Source: Candidatus Izemoplasmatales bacterium
GTDB taxonomy: Bacteria > Bacillota_I > Bacilli_A > Izemoplasmatales > Hujiaoplasmataceae
NCBI GenBank assembly: GCA_028691315.1
Contig: JAQUZN010000004.1
Span: 1-58,001, forward strand
DNA: 58,001 nucleotides
Reading direction: 5' to 3'
Below, in pieces: positions 34,331-43,562 of the stretch. The position numbers were made by a program, and so were the translations under genes. The first letter of the stretch is position 1. The number at the start of each line of letters is the position of its first letter. The notes under the pieces are model-generated. The model was not told the origin of the DNA and searched no databases. It saw only the letters and a program-made list of their open reading frames with translations.

Positions 34331-35292
34331 AGCTGATATCCTCTTTTCTTAATTTCTCTTTGAATAAAACCAAGGATTTCTTCAAATATAATTGGTTTTT
34401 CAACAATGTAGTCGACTCTTAATTCATTGCCTCTTCTGATTACTTCAACACTCTTCCTTTGAACTAAAATGATATATAGAGTATTCATTGTAGAAGTAGA
34501 ATCATTAAGAGCATTTTTAAGTGCAAATCCATCCATTTTAGGAATTGTCTTTTCTACAATAATTGCGTCAAACTCTCTATTCTTAGCGATTTCTAGCCCC
34601 TTTGTTCCATCTGGAGCAATAACTACTTCCACTCCATTATTATTAAAAAAACTGAATAAAACTTTTTGAGTTAAAAGATCATCTTCAACAATCAGTATTT
34701 TCCCAATTGTTGCAAGTCTCATAGGAATATCTTTATCGAGATATGCATTTGGGCCTAAACTTGGAACAATGTTAATCCGTTTTGTTCCTGTAGATAACAT
34801 CTTTTCGCATATTTTTGTATCTGTTTCATCCATATTAAATTCATCTAAACTTACCAATGCAACAGAAACACTGATTGGTTCAATAAAGATTTCTGACTTT
34901 TTAATGTTATTTTGTATAAAGGATGCGTAATCAGATATTTTAAAATTTCTCGCTGCGTTACAATATAAAATGAAACCTGGCCCATTACGCTTGATCAAGA
35001 TGTCACTTTCTTTTTTATATTGTCTTAGCAAGTATCCTAAATTTAAGATTGTTTCATCACCAAATTCAGGATTAAACTTCGCATTAATTTCCATTAAGTT
35101 ATCAATATAGAAATACAAAACATAAATTGTATTAGTTAAATTTGAATCTATTTTAGTTTGACTGATTTCGTAAGTTAGATATTCTTTTAGAAAAAGTTCG
35201 TTATAGGTGTTTGTAAATTGATCGAAAATAAAAAAATCTAACTTTGATCGTATAATTTCTTTTACTATTTCAATTCTTGATTGGATTGACAT
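34327..35292 (-). CDS. Fused degenerate GGDEF-like and pseudo-receiver regulator of the GT2 synthase
   Basis: A 321-residue soluble protein. Residues about 45-175 are collinear with a GGDEF domain (FYIDNLMEINAKFNPEFGDE at 61-80), but the signature is NGPGF (103-107), so diguanylate cyclase activity is unlikely. Residues about 197-315 are a receiver domain with the acidic pair (E203-D205) and K299 kept, yet the phosphoacceptor Asp is Glu (E247 in IIVEKTIPKMDG) and the switch Thr is Val (about 277). It could be locked in an active-like state. A strong AGGGGGAT site precedes the ATG, and it is the first gene of the GT2 operon, so a regulatory or scaffold role in polysaccharide synthesis is inferred. 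Confidence 0.82.
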   Translation of the reverse strand: MSIQSRIEIVKEIIRSKLDFFIFDQFTNTYNELFLKEYLTYEISQTKIDSNLTNTIYVLYFYIDNLMEINAKFNPEFGDETILNLGYLLRQYKKESDILIKRNGPGFILYCNAARNFKISDYASFIQNNIKKSEIFIEPISVSVALVSLDEFNMDETDTKICEKMLSTGTKRINIVPSLGPNAYLDKDIPMRLATIGKILIVEDDLLTQKVLFSFFNNNGVEVVIAPDGTKGLEIAKNREFDAIIVEKTIPKMDGFALKNALNDSTSTMNTLYIILVQRKSVEVIRRGNELRVDYIVEKPIIFEEILGFIQREIKKRGYQL

Positions 35293-35388
35293 TATAATTA
35301 ATCCCCCTAGATCCTTTATGCTTATATTATATACATATATCTATAGATAATAAATAAACTTGGGAAAACAACTTAAAAATTACTTCAA

Positions 35389-35417
35389 TTGACATTAGTG
35401 ATGAAAGTAGGTATACT
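35389..35417 (+). promoter_or_regulatory. Promoter of the thioredoxin-like lipoprotein
   Basis: TTGACA (35389-35394), 17 bases, TATACT (35412-35417). The transcript would start at or next to the ribosome binding site, leaving almost no leader. Confidence 0.8.
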
Positions 35418-35433
35418 CTTTATAGGTGATATT

Positions 35434-35871
35434 ATGAAGAAATTTCTTTTCTTATTTACTTTACTCTTTTCTTTTTTTCTACTAGGATGTAGTAATCCTT
35501 CAATGACTGCCTTAACTTCTTCTAACATTGATGCGCCAATCTCGATTCGCTATGATGAACTTGTTGACATGCTTGCTAGAAGTGAAAGTTTTGTGCTTTA
35601 TATTTCAAGTGACACTTGTTCAAGTTGCCTAGAATTCAAACCGATACTGGATAGCTTTATTGCTTCATCAACAGTTGTTATATATCAAATTGAAGCATCT
35701 TCGGAATTGCCACTTGATAATTTGCTTATCCCATTTACATTTACACCTACAATTGTCTTTGTTGAAGATGGAGTAATTGTCAATCAATCTGATCCAATAT
35801 CAAATGAAGTTGTTTTTTCTGACTATAAATCTTTCAGTAAATATTTCTATTCGTTTTATTCGCTTAAATAA
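35434..35871 (+). CDS. Thioredoxin-like lipoprotein
   Basis: A 145-residue exported protein: Lys-Lys signal peptide, lipobox FFLLGC (Cys about 19), then a thioredoxin-type fold with a CSSC active site in SSDTCSSCLEFKPIL (about 61-75) and the usual cis-Pro region FTFTPTIVFVEDG (about 102-114). It would act on disulphides or as a thiol reductant on the outer face of the membrane. AGGTGAT sets the ATG at 35434; upstream in-frame starts lie within the promoter. It is a single-gene unit, divergent from the GT2 operon. Confidence 0.87.
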   Translation: MKKFLFLFTLLFSFFLLGCSNPSMTALTSSNIDAPISIRYDELVDMLARSESFVLYISSDTCSSCLEFKPILDSFIASSTVVIYQIEASSELPLDNLLIPFTFTPTIVFVEDGVIVNQSDPISNEVVFSDYKSFSKYFYSFYSLK

Positions 35872-35872
35872 C

Positions 35873-35904
35873 ATAAAAGGTCGCAAAATTGCGACCTTTT
35901 TTTA
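35873..35904. terminator. Bidirectional terminator between the lipoprotein gene and coaD
   Basis: AAAAGGTCGCAA pairs with TTGCGACCTTTT around a two-base loop (35875-35900), with a following T-run. Confidence 0.9.
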
Positions 35905-36387
35905 TTTCATTTCCATAATTTTTTTTTGGATTGCTATTTTTACTACTTTTGGCACAAAGGGGCCAACGTCACCTTTAAAATATGCTAACTCTCTTACTGA
36001 TGATGAAGATAAAAATGAGTACTGCCCTTCTGTCATTAAAAAAACAGTATCAATCTGATCGCAAATTTTACGATTAAAATTTGTTAATTGAAATTCATAA
36101 TCATAGTCAGTAACAGCACGAAGGCCTCTTAAGATATGGCTAGCTCCTAGGATTTTACAGTGTTCAACAGTAAGCATATCAGATTTAATAACTTCAACGT
36201 TTGGAATATCTTTTAAAACATCCTTAACTAATGCCACTCGTTCATCAGCAGTAAACATTGTCGCTTTATTTGGGTTCACTGAAATAGCAACATAAAGTTT
36301 ATCAAATAACTTTGAGCCACGATCTACAATATCAAGATGGCCATTGGTAATTGGATCAAAACTGCCAGGATAAAAACCTATTTTCAT
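35902..36387 (-). CDS. coaD: Phosphopantetheine adenylyltransferase
   Basis: A 161-residue nucleotidyltransferase making dephospho-CoA from 4'-phosphopantetheine and ATP. The nucleotide motif is FYPGSFDPITNGHLDI (about 4-19, TNGH), followed by RGLRAVTDYDYEFQL near 86 and the KMSKS-like SSSSVRELA near 127. GGGAGGAT fixes ATG 36387, which overlaps the rsmD stop (ATGA). The rsmD-coaD pair is a common Bacillota arrangement. Confidence 0.96.
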   Translation of the reverse strand: MKIGFYPGSFDPITNGHLDIVDRGSKLFDKLYVAISVNPNKATMFTADERVALVKDVLKDIPNVEVIKSDMLTVEHCKILGASHILRGLRAVTDYDYEFQLTNFNRKICDQIDTVFLMTEGQYSFLSSSSVRELAYFKGDVGPFVPKVVKIAIQKKIMEMK

Positions 36388-36944
36388 ACAGAATCCTCCC
36401 ACATATAGAAATGAAATTTTGTGTTTCCTGTAACTTTAACTCTTTGCAAGATTAGTTTATTTACTAGTTCTGGCAAAATTCTTGATTTATCAGATTCGAA
36501 AACCAGTACCCCAGATTCAGTTAATAGTTCATTCGATGAAACAAGGTCTAATATTTCTAAATAAACATCCAACTGATAAGGCGGATCAACAAGAATAAGG
36601 TCATATTTTGTGGTTGTTTTTTTTAGATGCGAGATACAATCTTGTTTCATAATGTTAATTATGGCAGTTTCTTCACATTTTATCTTTGCCACGTTTTTTT
36701 GAATAGTTTGAATAGCTTCTCTTTGAATGTCAACAAAAGTACAGGAAGTCATTCCTCTACTGATGGCTTCAAGTCCTAGTGCGCCACTACCAGAATATAA
36801 ATCGAGTGCACTTCCACCCTCAAAATATTGACCTAAGATATTAAAAAGAGTTTCCTTATTTTTATCTGTCGTTGGTCTTGTTAATTCGCTATTTACTTCA
36901 TCTAAGCGAATACCTCTGTATTTTCCAGAAACGATTCTTAACAC
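36384..36944 (-). CDS. rsmD: 16S rRNA (guanine966-N2)-methyltransferase
   Basis: A 186-residue SAM-dependent methyltransferase. It has MLRIVSGKYRG, the RPTTDKNKETLFN block (about 22-34), SAM motif I DLYSGSGALGLEA (about 48-60) and the catalytic DPPY (about 120-123) of N2-guanine methylases. It starts with GTG after GGTGAT, and its stop overlaps the coaD start. Confidence 0.94.
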   Translation of the reverse strand: MLRIVSGKYRGIRLDEVNSELTRPTTDKNKETLFNILGQYFEGGSALDLYSGSGALGLEAISRGMTSCTFVDIQREAIQTIQKNVAKIKCEETAIINIMKQDCISHLKKTTTKYDLILVDPPYQLDVYLEILDLVSSNELLTESGVLVFESDKSRILPELVNKLILQRVKVTGNTKFHFYMWEDSV

Positions 36945-37001
36945 AATATCACCATATTCATTTTACCACTTGTTGACTTTTAAAGCAATAAGCCCTCATA
37001 A

Positions 37002-37030
37002 ACAAAAAAGACCTTTCAGTCTTTTTTTTA
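37002..37030 (-). terminator. Terminator of the M42 peptidase gene
   Basis: AAAAAAGAC pairs with GTCTTTTTT around a six-base loop (37004-37027). Confidence 0.75.
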
Positions 37031-38086
37031 ATCAAATGTAATTTCTTTAACAGTAGAAAAGTCTAATCTTTTAACGAGTTCTGTGACTAGTTTAACTGCA
37101 TTATCATAATCATCTTGATGGATTATTGAAGTATGCGAGTGTAAATAACGACATGCCAAACAAATAGCAATACTAGGACACCCATGTTTAGTCATATGGA
37201 TTTTTCCAGCATCAGTTCCGCCCGCTTTTAAATAAGATAGTTGGTAAGGAATACCTAGTTCAGTAGCGAGGTTTTCAGTATATTTTCTGAGTTCAACATG
37301 ACCTACCATACTTGTGTCATAAATCATTAAACACGGACCTTTTCCAAGCTTTGTTTCGAAAGTTCCACCAGGATAGTCATGGGCAATTGTTACATCTAAT
37401 GCAATACCAATGTCGGGACCAATTTTATAGGCTGCAGTACCCGCACCTCTGAGTCCAACTTCTTCTTGAACCGTACCTACTCCGTAATAAATGTTATCAT
37501 GTTTTTCATTTTTCAAGTTTTGTAGTACTTCAATTGCCAAAGCGATACCTATACGATTATCAAATGCCTTAGAAAGCAAATATTTTGGGTCTGCAAGCGT
37601 TTTAAACTCTATATATGGTGTAATCATATCCCCAACAGCTAAACCAAGTGCTAGAGCCTCTTCCTTGCTTGACAATCCAAGATCGAGGTACATATCTTTT
37701 AAGTCTACTACTTTTTTTCTTTCTTCAGCTTCCAAAATGTGAGGCGGCTTAGATCCAACAACACATCTAATTTCTTTGCCATCTTTGGTAGTAATGTTAA
37801 ATTGTTGTGATAGTACAACATGCCCCCACCATCCACCAGCAGGAATAAATTTAACATATCCTTCTTTTGTGATTTCAGTTAAGATAAAACCTACTTCATC
37901 CATGTGACCAGCAACCATTATTTTTGGACCATTTGGATTTCCAATTTTTGTCGCAATAATCGAGCCTAGATTATCATAACTTATTTCCGCTAGTTTATTA
38001 ACTTTCGCTTCCATATATTTACGGACTTGTTTTTCATTGGCAGGTATTGCGTTAAGCATTGTTAATTCTTCTAATAACTTACTCAT
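37028..38086 (-). CDS. M42-family metallo-aminopeptidase
   Basis: A 352-residue cytosolic peptidase of the glutamyl aminopeptidase/endoglucanase-M family, usually a dodecameric cage enzyme that trims short peptides. Metal ligands are in AGHMDEVGF (His about 62), SKAFDNRIG (Asp about 176), the catalytic Glu pair GTVQEEVGLRG (about 205-215), ALDVTIAHD and the closing CRYLHSHT. ATG 38086 follows GAAGGAAA. The only clear promoter upstream lies ahead of the structured RNA at 38119-38300. Confidence 0.92.
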   Translation of the reverse strand: MSKLLEELTMLNAIPANEKQVRKYMEAKVNKLAEISYDNLGSIIATKIGNPNGPKIMVAGHMDEVGFILTEITKEGYVKFIPAGGWWGHVVLSQQFNITTKDGKEIRCVVGSKPPHILEAEERKKVVDLKDMYLDLGLSSKEEALALGLAVGDMITPYIEFKTLADPKYLLSKAFDNRIGIALAIEVLQNLKNEKHDNIYYGVGTVQEEVGLRGAGTAAYKIGPDIGIALDVTIAHDYPGGTFETKLGKGPCLMIYDTSMVGHVELRKYTENLATELGIPYQLSYLKAGGTDAGKIHMTKHGCPSIAICLACRYLHSHTSIIHQDDYDNAVKLVTELVKRLDFSTVKEITFD

Positions 38087-38118
38087 CTTATTTCCTTCTT
38101 TCTTAGGCATAATTTTTC

Positions 38119-38300
38119 AAAAAAAAAGACACTTAAACACTTGGAAATCACTCGAGCAGACTTGCATCTACCCTGTAGGTGGGTGTCTCTTGTATTGTCT
38201 TTAGGATTCCTAAATGAATAGGCATTCAACACTGGACATACCTTGACTCCCGTTTCAATCTTGTGCGTCGTGTTTGAGTGACTTCCAACTATTTAAGTAC
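38119..38300 (-). ncRNA. ssrS: Structured RNA, probably 6S RNA
   Basis: A transcript of about 182 nt with a consensus promoter. Its ends pair with each other over about 25 bp: GTACTTAAA... TTGGAAGTCACTC at the 5' end with GAGTGATTTCCAA...TTTAAGTGT at the 3' end, followed by nine T. The interior is a large open region with small hairpins (TTTAGG-AAT-CCTAAA, TGAAT-GCCT-ATTCA, ACCC...GGGT). A long closing stem with a central bubble and a length near 190 nt is the 6S RNA plan, which sequesters sigma-A RNA polymerase. It could instead be a leader of the M42 gene 32 bases downstream. I do not see a T-box motif. Confidence 0.55.
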
Positions 38301-38306
38301 AACTTC

Positions 38307-38335
38307 ATTATAGGAAATGAGATTTGTTTTGTCAA
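38307..38335 (-). promoter_or_regulatory. Promoter of the 6S-like RNA
   Basis: Minus strand TTGACA (38335-38330), 17 bases, TATAAT (38312-38307): a perfect consensus promoter, among the strongest in the window. Confidence 0.9.
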
Positions 38336-38343
38336 GTAGTTGA

Positions 38344-38372
38344 TAAAAAAAAGACATCCATATGGATGTCTC
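38344..38372 (-). terminator. ppdK terminator
   Basis: The palindrome GACATCCATATGGATGTC (38353-38370) is followed on the minus strand by an eight-base T-run. Confidence 0.85.
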
Positions 38373-38387
38373 AATAATTAGTTAAAT

Positions 38388-41009
38388 CTATCTAGGAAAT
38401 TTAATGTTTGCATGAGCTGCAGCAAGTCTAGCTATTGGAACTCTAAATGGTGAACAAGAAACGTATGATAAACCGATCTTATGGCAGAATTCAACTGATG
38501 CAGGATCTCCACCATGTTCTCCACAAATACCAAGTTTAATATCAGGGCGTACTTTTTGACCAAGTTCAACAGCCATTTTCATTAATTTTCCAACGCCTTT
38601 TTCATCGATATGTGCAAATGGGTCGCTTTCAAATACTTTCTTTGCATAATAGTCAGCTAAGAACTTACCAGCATCATCACGGCTAAATCCAAATGTCATT
38701 TGAGTTAAGTCATTTGTACCAAAACTAAAGAATTCAGCTTCAACAGCAATTTCATCAGCTAATAAAGCGGCACGTGGAATTTCAATCATTGTACCAACGT
38801 GGTATTTAAGTTCAACTTTATTATCTTTAATAATTTTATCGGCTGTTTCAACAACAATATCTTTAACCATTTTTAATTCTTTAACATCGCCAACAAGTGG
38901 AATCATAATTTCAGGAACAACATGTCCTCCACGTTTGTTAACTTCAATTGCTGCTTCAATTACAGCTCTTGTTTGCATTACAGCAATCTCAGGGTATGTA
39001 ATTGATAAACGAACACCACGATGACCTAACATTGGGTTAGTTTCATGAAGTGAGCTAACAGTAGAATTTAATTCTTCAAATGAAATGCCCATTTCTTTAG
39101 CCAAAGCTTCAATATCATCTTTTTCAGTAGGTAAGAATTCATGTAGAGGTGGATCCAAATAACGAATTGTTACAGGGAAACCGTTCATTGCTTCATATAG
39201 ACCAATAAAGTCTTCTCTTTGCATAGGTAATAATTTATTTAAAGCATGTTGACGTTCTTCTAATGTTTTAGAAACAATCATTTCTCTCATTGCAGGGATT
39301 CTATCTGCTTCAAAGAACATATGTTCTGTACGGCAAAGACCGATACCTTCAGCGCCAAATTTGTAAGCAACTTTAGCATCTCTTGGATTGTCAGCGTTTG
39401 TTCTAACTTTTAGTGTACGGAATTTGTCTGACCATGCCATTAAAGTAGCAAAGTCTCCTGAAACAGTTGCATCAACAGTTTTCACTTGTTCTCCGTAAAT
39501 CTTTCCTGTAGAGCCATCAAGTGAAATCCAGTCGCCTTCATTATAACGTTTTCCATCAACGGTAAAGAATTTTCCTTCTTCATTTACTTTAACTGTTCCG
39601 GCACCAGCAACGCAGCAAGTACCCATTCCACGTGCAACTACTGCAGCATGACTTGTCATACCTCCACGGCTTGTAAGAACTCCTTTTGAAACAACCATTC
39701 CTTCAATATCTTCAGGTGAAGTTTCTTGACGAACGAGAATGACTGGTTTTTTAAGTTTAGCAAACTCTGCAGCTCTTTCTGCAGTAAACACTGCAAGACC
39801 AGTAGCGGCACCAGGGGATGCATTTAATCCAGTAGCGATAACTTTTGCATTCTTTAATGATTCAGCATCAAATTGAGGATGCAATAATTGATCCAATTGT
39901 TTAGGCTCAACTTTTAGTAAAGCTTCTTTTTCTGTTAATTTGCCTTCTTTAACTAAATCAATAGCAATTTTTAATGCTGCTTGAGCAGTTCTTTTGCCAT
40001 TTCTTGTTTGCAGCATATATAACTTACCTTTTTCAATGGTAAATTCCATATCTTGCATATCTTTATAATGTGCTTCTAGTTTATTTGCAATATCTACAAA
40101 TTCATTGTAAATAGCTTCATTATCTTTTTGAAGTTCAGAAATTGGTTTTGGAGTACGGATTCCAGCAACAACGTCTTCACCTTGTGCGTTAAATAAATAT
40201 TCACCATATAATGCTTTTTCACCAGTAGATGGGTCTCTTGTAAAAGCAACACCAGTACCAGAATCTTCTCCCATGTTACCAAATACCATAGATTGAATGT
40301 TAACTGCAGTACCCCATTCGTATGGAATATTGTTTAAACGACGGTAAGTGTTAGCACGAGGATTATCCCAAGATCTGAAAACTGCTTTTACTGCTTCGAT
40401 TAATTGAACTTTAGGATCTTGAGGGAATTCTTTCCCTTTAATTTCTTTGTATTTAGCTTTATAACCAGCAACAACAACTTTTAAGTCTTCAGCATCAAGT
40501 TCTGTATCTAACTCAACACCTTTGACTTCTTTTCTATGTTCTAGAATTGCCTCGAAGTTACTTTTTTCGACTTCCATTACAACGTCAGAGAACATTTGAA
40601 TGAAACGACGATAGGAGTCATAAGCAAATCTTGGGTTATTAGTCAATGTAGCAAGTCCTTCAACTGCAACATCATTTAATCCAAGATTCAATATTGTATC
40701 CATCATACCTGGCATAGATACTCTAGCACCTGAACGAACAGATACTAAGAATGGATTTTTATTATCCCCAAATTTCTTCCCCGCAATTTTTTCAGTTTGT
40801 GATAACGCTTGATCAATTTGAGATAAAATCTCATCATTGATGCGTTTTCCATCTTTGTAGTATTGCGTACAAGCATCTGTTGAAATTGCAAATCCTTGTG
40901 GAACAGGCATTCCTAGATTTGTCATTTCACATAAATTTGCACCTTTACCACCAAGAAGGTTTTTCATTGAAGCATTTCCTTCTTTGAATAAATAAACATA
41001 TTTAGCCAT
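38388..41009 (-). CDS. ppdK: Pyruvate, phosphate dikinase
   Basis: An 873-residue PPDK interconverting pyruvate, ATP and Pi with PEP, AMP and PPi. The ATP-grasp domain has GGKGANLCEMTNLGMPVPQG (about 22-41), the swivelling domain has the phosphohistidine segment TSRGGMTSHAAVVARGMGT near 443-461, and the PEP-binding barrel ends with GICGEHGGDPASVEFC and SCSPFRVPIARLAAA. The length matches bacterial PPDK. It allows glycolysis to use PPi or gluconeogenesis from pyruvate, common in fermentative low-GC bacteria. AAGGAAGG and a TTGTAA-17-TATAAT promoter precede it. Confidence 0.97.
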   Translation of the reverse strand: MAKYVYLFKEGNASMKNLLGGKGANLCEMTNLGMPVPQGFAISTDACTQYYKDGKRINDEILSQIDQALSQTEKIAGKKFGDNKNPFLVSVRSGARVSMPGMMDTILNLGLNDVAVEGLATLTNNPRFAYDSYRRFIQMFSDVVMEVEKSNFEAILEHRKEVKGVELDTELDAEDLKVVVAGYKAKYKEIKGKEFPQDPKVQLIEAVKAVFRSWDNPRANTYRRLNNIPYEWGTAVNIQSMVFGNMGEDSGTGVAFTRDPSTGEKALYGEYLFNAQGEDVVAGIRTPKPISELQKDNEAIYNEFVDIANKLEAHYKDMQDMEFTIEKGKLYMLQTRNGKRTAQAALKIAIDLVKEGKLTEKEALLKVEPKQLDQLLHPQFDAESLKNAKVIATGLNASPGAATGLAVFTAERAAEFAKLKKPVILVRQETSPEDIEGMVVSKGVLTSRGGMTSHAAVVARGMGTCCVAGAGTVKVNEEGKFFTVDGKRYNEGDWISLDGSTGKIYGEQVKTVDATVSGDFATLMAWSDKFRTLKVRTNADNPRDAKVAYKFGAEGIGLCRTEHMFFEADRIPAMREMIVSKTLEERQHALNKLLPMQREDFIGLYEAMNGFPVTIRYLDPPLHEFLPTEKDDIEALAKEMGISFEELNSTVSSLHETNPMLGHRGVRLSITYPEIAVMQTRAVIEAAIEVNKRGGHVVPEIMIPLVGDVKELKMVKDIVVETADKIIKDNKVELKYHVGTMIEIPRAALLADEIAVEAEFFSFGTNDLTQMTFGFSRDDAGKFLADYYAKKVFESDPFAHIDEKGVGKLMKMAVELGQKVRPDIKLGICGEHGGDPASVEFCHKIGLSYVSCSPFRVPIARLAAAHANIKFPR

Positions 41010-41050
41010 AGTTAATTCCTTCCTTAAATTTATTTTAGCTTAACATCAAA

Positions 41051-41079
41051 ATTATAACATTTCATCTTCGAAATTACAA
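41051..41079 (-). promoter_or_regulatory. ppdK promoter
   Basis: Minus strand TTGTAA (41079-41074), 17 bases, TATAAT (41056-41051). Confidence 0.75.
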
Positions 41080-41115
41080 ATAAAATGAGATGGATATTTT
41101 CATGTTTTTGATGAA

Positions 41116-42720
41116 TTATGCAGTCATTTTGAGAATAAGCGGTGCAGATACTTTTTTAATGACTGAAACGAACACAACAAACAGTCCGATATTTAATATA
41201 CTATTCAAGATTATCATCCATTCCCAACCAATTATATCCCAAAGCAAGAAAGTTAGGATTCCATTCACGATGATAAAACCCCAGTTTCCAAAAATACTTA
41301 TAACAGACCCTAGTGATTGTTTTACGACTTCAGTGTCATTTTTATATTCGAATTTTGGAAAATATAAATTGATAATCGAATCAAAACTTGAAGTAACTAG
41401 TGAATAACTAGTGACAAACAAAACAAGTGAGGCAAGACTAATAATAGAAATTTGAAAACTAATTCCTAACATTAGCAAAGCAAATAAAGCTAAAGGCAAC
41501 CCTAAAATCACATTAAATATCATCTTAGAAAAGATAATTTTTGAAGATTTGATAGGAAGGCTTTTGATGATCCAAAAGTTCTTTCCCTCTAAAGATAGAC
41601 TAATCCCAGACGTATAGATTGTCGATAAACAAAATCCAATTGCGACAATGATAAGCATTTCAATAGGTAGATTAACACTTCCCATATTGACTAAAAATGC
41701 TTGAACATCACTTTTAAATATGAGACCAAGTACTCCTAACAAAAATAAGAATACTGCACCAAGTCCAGAGTTCATCGCATAAATCGGAACTGATATGAAT
41801 TTTTTCCATTCTTTTTTAATAATCGATTTAGTGACAGACTGAGTAACACTGACAGCCTTTTTAGCATTTTTTCTAGTAACTACAGTCATGCCTTTTTGAT
41901 TTGTCTTTACAACCATTTTTTCAATTCCTAGGAAGAATAAAACGAATGGAACAAAACTAATTAGGAATAATAATAACAAACTAAAGATATCGTGGCTTGA
42001 CACTGCTTTAGCAAACCACATCATAGGGAGGTAAACTTCTCCTAGTCCCGATATGAAACCTTCTTGACTCATAAGTGGATTTGCAGCATTCATGTTGAAT
42101 GAAAAAGATAAATACATAACACCAATCATTGCAATAAGTAAAAAGACTGTGACAAGGACCTTAGAATTACGTAGTTTTGAAGTGATTCTCGAAATGAATA
42201 AAGAAATAAACGATAAAATAATTGTTGGGATTAAAGGAATTAAAATTAAACCAATCAAATAAAATAAAATACCAAGTATAGTCACACCAGAGTGGAAAAA
42301 ATATGAAAATGCAATTGGTAATGTAAAAATAAATACTGTAAAATAAATCATTATCATCATTACGGTAAGTTTTGCGAACAAAACTACTCGTGATGGAATT
42401 GGTAATGGCTCTAAAATTTGATAATCTTTGTAATGAAATAGATAACCATTGGATCGAAGCAACGAGAAAATCATTGTAATCATTGTCGCATAGACAAAGA
42501 CATACATTAACAACAAATCAATCATAGAAGCTTCATTTAATATTTTTCCTAAGTCAAAAAATATAAAGCCAAATGAACCAAAAAAGGAAACTCCAGCATA
42601 GATTAGAAGGATAATTATTAAAACAGTTTTTTTCTTGTTTTTTTTCATATCAAACCCTAAGACACGTTTGAGAGAAAAATTTTCATGCAAGAATAATTTT
42701 AGTAGTCTAGTGTACATCAT
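41116..42720 (-). CDS. ABC exporter membrane subunit
   Basis: A 534-residue membrane protein with about 12 hydrophobic helices and a Lys-rich cytoplasmic loop in the middle (around 270-300). It looks like the large permeases encoded beside ABC-2 type ATPases in Bacillota. The substrate is unknown. Its ATG overlaps the stop of the ATPase gene (ATGA), so the two form one transporter. Confidence 0.8.
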   Translation of the reverse strand: MMYTRLLKLFLHENFSLKRVLGFDMKKNKKKTVLIIILLIYAGVSFFGSFGFIFFDLGKILNEASMIDLLLMYVFVYATMITMIFSLLRSNGYLFHYKDYQILEPLPIPSRVVLFAKLTVMMIMIYFTVFIFTLPIAFSYFFHSGVTILGILFYLIGLILIPLIPTIILSFISLFISRITSKLRNSKVLVTVFLLIAMIGVMYLSFSFNMNAANPLMSQEGFISGLGEVYLPMMWFAKAVSSHDIFSLLLLFLISFVPFVLFFLGIEKMVVKTNQKGMTVVTRKNAKKAVSVTQSVTKSIIKKEWKKFISVPIYAMNSGLGAVFLFLLGVLGLIFKSDVQAFLVNMGSVNLPIEMLIIVAIGFCLSTIYTSGISLSLEGKNFWIIKSLPIKSSKIIFSKMIFNVILGLPLALFALLMLGISFQISIISLASLVLFVTSYSLVTSSFDSIINLYFPKFEYKNDTEVVKQSLGSVISIFGNWGFIIVNGILTFLLWDIIGWEWMIILNSILNIGLFVVFVSVIKKVSAPLILKMTA

Positions 42721-43430
42721 AATTCATCTGTCATCTCCAAGAAGATATGCTCTAAGGTTTCATCTTTAATGATGTTTTGAGTATCTCCGTTAGCGATAAT
42801 TTTTCCTTGTTTTATAATCGCAACTTTATTACATAATTTTTCAACAACTTCAAGGACATGGGTAGAAAAGAAAATAGCAACTCCTTTACTACACATATCT
42901 CTAAACACTTCTTTTAACAAAAAACTAGCTTTTGGATCTAACCCGACAAATGGTTCATCTAGTAACAATACTTTTGGCTCATGAATAAGCGAACTCATAA
43001 TCACGATTTTTTGTTTCATACCGTGAGAATAGGAAGAAATAGGGTTGCTAAGAACTGCTGACATTTCAAACATCGTTGAATACTTTTCAACTAATCTTTG
43101 TCTTGTAGAAGGTTCTACATCAAAAACATCAGCGATAAAATCTAAATACTCCATGCCAGTTAATGAGTCATAAATATCTGGATTGTCTGGAATATATGCA
43201 ATAATCTTTTTCACTTCAAGAGGATCAGTTTTAATTGAATGGTTATTCACTAAAATGTCACCTTTATCGAAGTCAATAATTCCTGCAATTGATTTTAATA
43301 GTGTTGTTTTTCCTGCACCATTATGGCCAATAAAACCATAGATATCTCCCTTCTCAATAACTAAGTCAATTGAATCACAAGCCATTTTTTTTCCGTCATA
43401 AGATTTTGAAACATTTTTTATTTCAAGCAT
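42717..43430 (-). CDS. ABC transporter ATP-binding protein
   Basis: A 237-residue ABC ATPase. Walker A is GHNGAGKTTLLK (about 35-46), the Q-loop AYIPDNPDIYDSLTG follows (near 80), the signature is SYSHGMKQK (about 130) and Walker B LLLDEPFVGLDP (about 150) with a final H-loop FFSTHVLE. ATG 43430 follows GAGGTGATT; an upstream GTG is in that site. It drives the permease encoded downstream. Confidence 0.92.
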   Translation of the reverse strand: MLEIKNVSKSYDGKKMACDSIDLVIEKGDIYGFIGHNGAGKTTLLKSIAGIIDFDKGDILVNNHSIKTDPLEVKKIIAYIPDNPDIYDSLTGMEYLDFIADVFDVEPSTRQRLVEKYSTMFEMSAVLSNPISSYSHGMKQKIVIMSSLIHEPKVLLLDEPFVGLDPKASFLLKEVFRDMCSKGVAIFFSTHVLEVVEKLCNKVAIIKQGKIIANGDTQNIIKDETLEHIFLEMTDEL

Positions 43431-43562
43431 TTTAATCACCTCATTTATATTTTAACTCAACAGAATAGATTTGTCAATAATTTAAAATAATTAAAAATAA
43501 TTCGCATAATTTCGAGGGTATTAATCTTTATTGACAGTTCATAGTGTTATAGTTGAAAAAAC

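Noticed and set aside
38119-38300. T-box leader of the M42 peptidase gene
   Set aside because: An AGGGT segment is present but the T-box consensus and specifier layout are absent, and the end-to-end pairing fits 6S RNA better.
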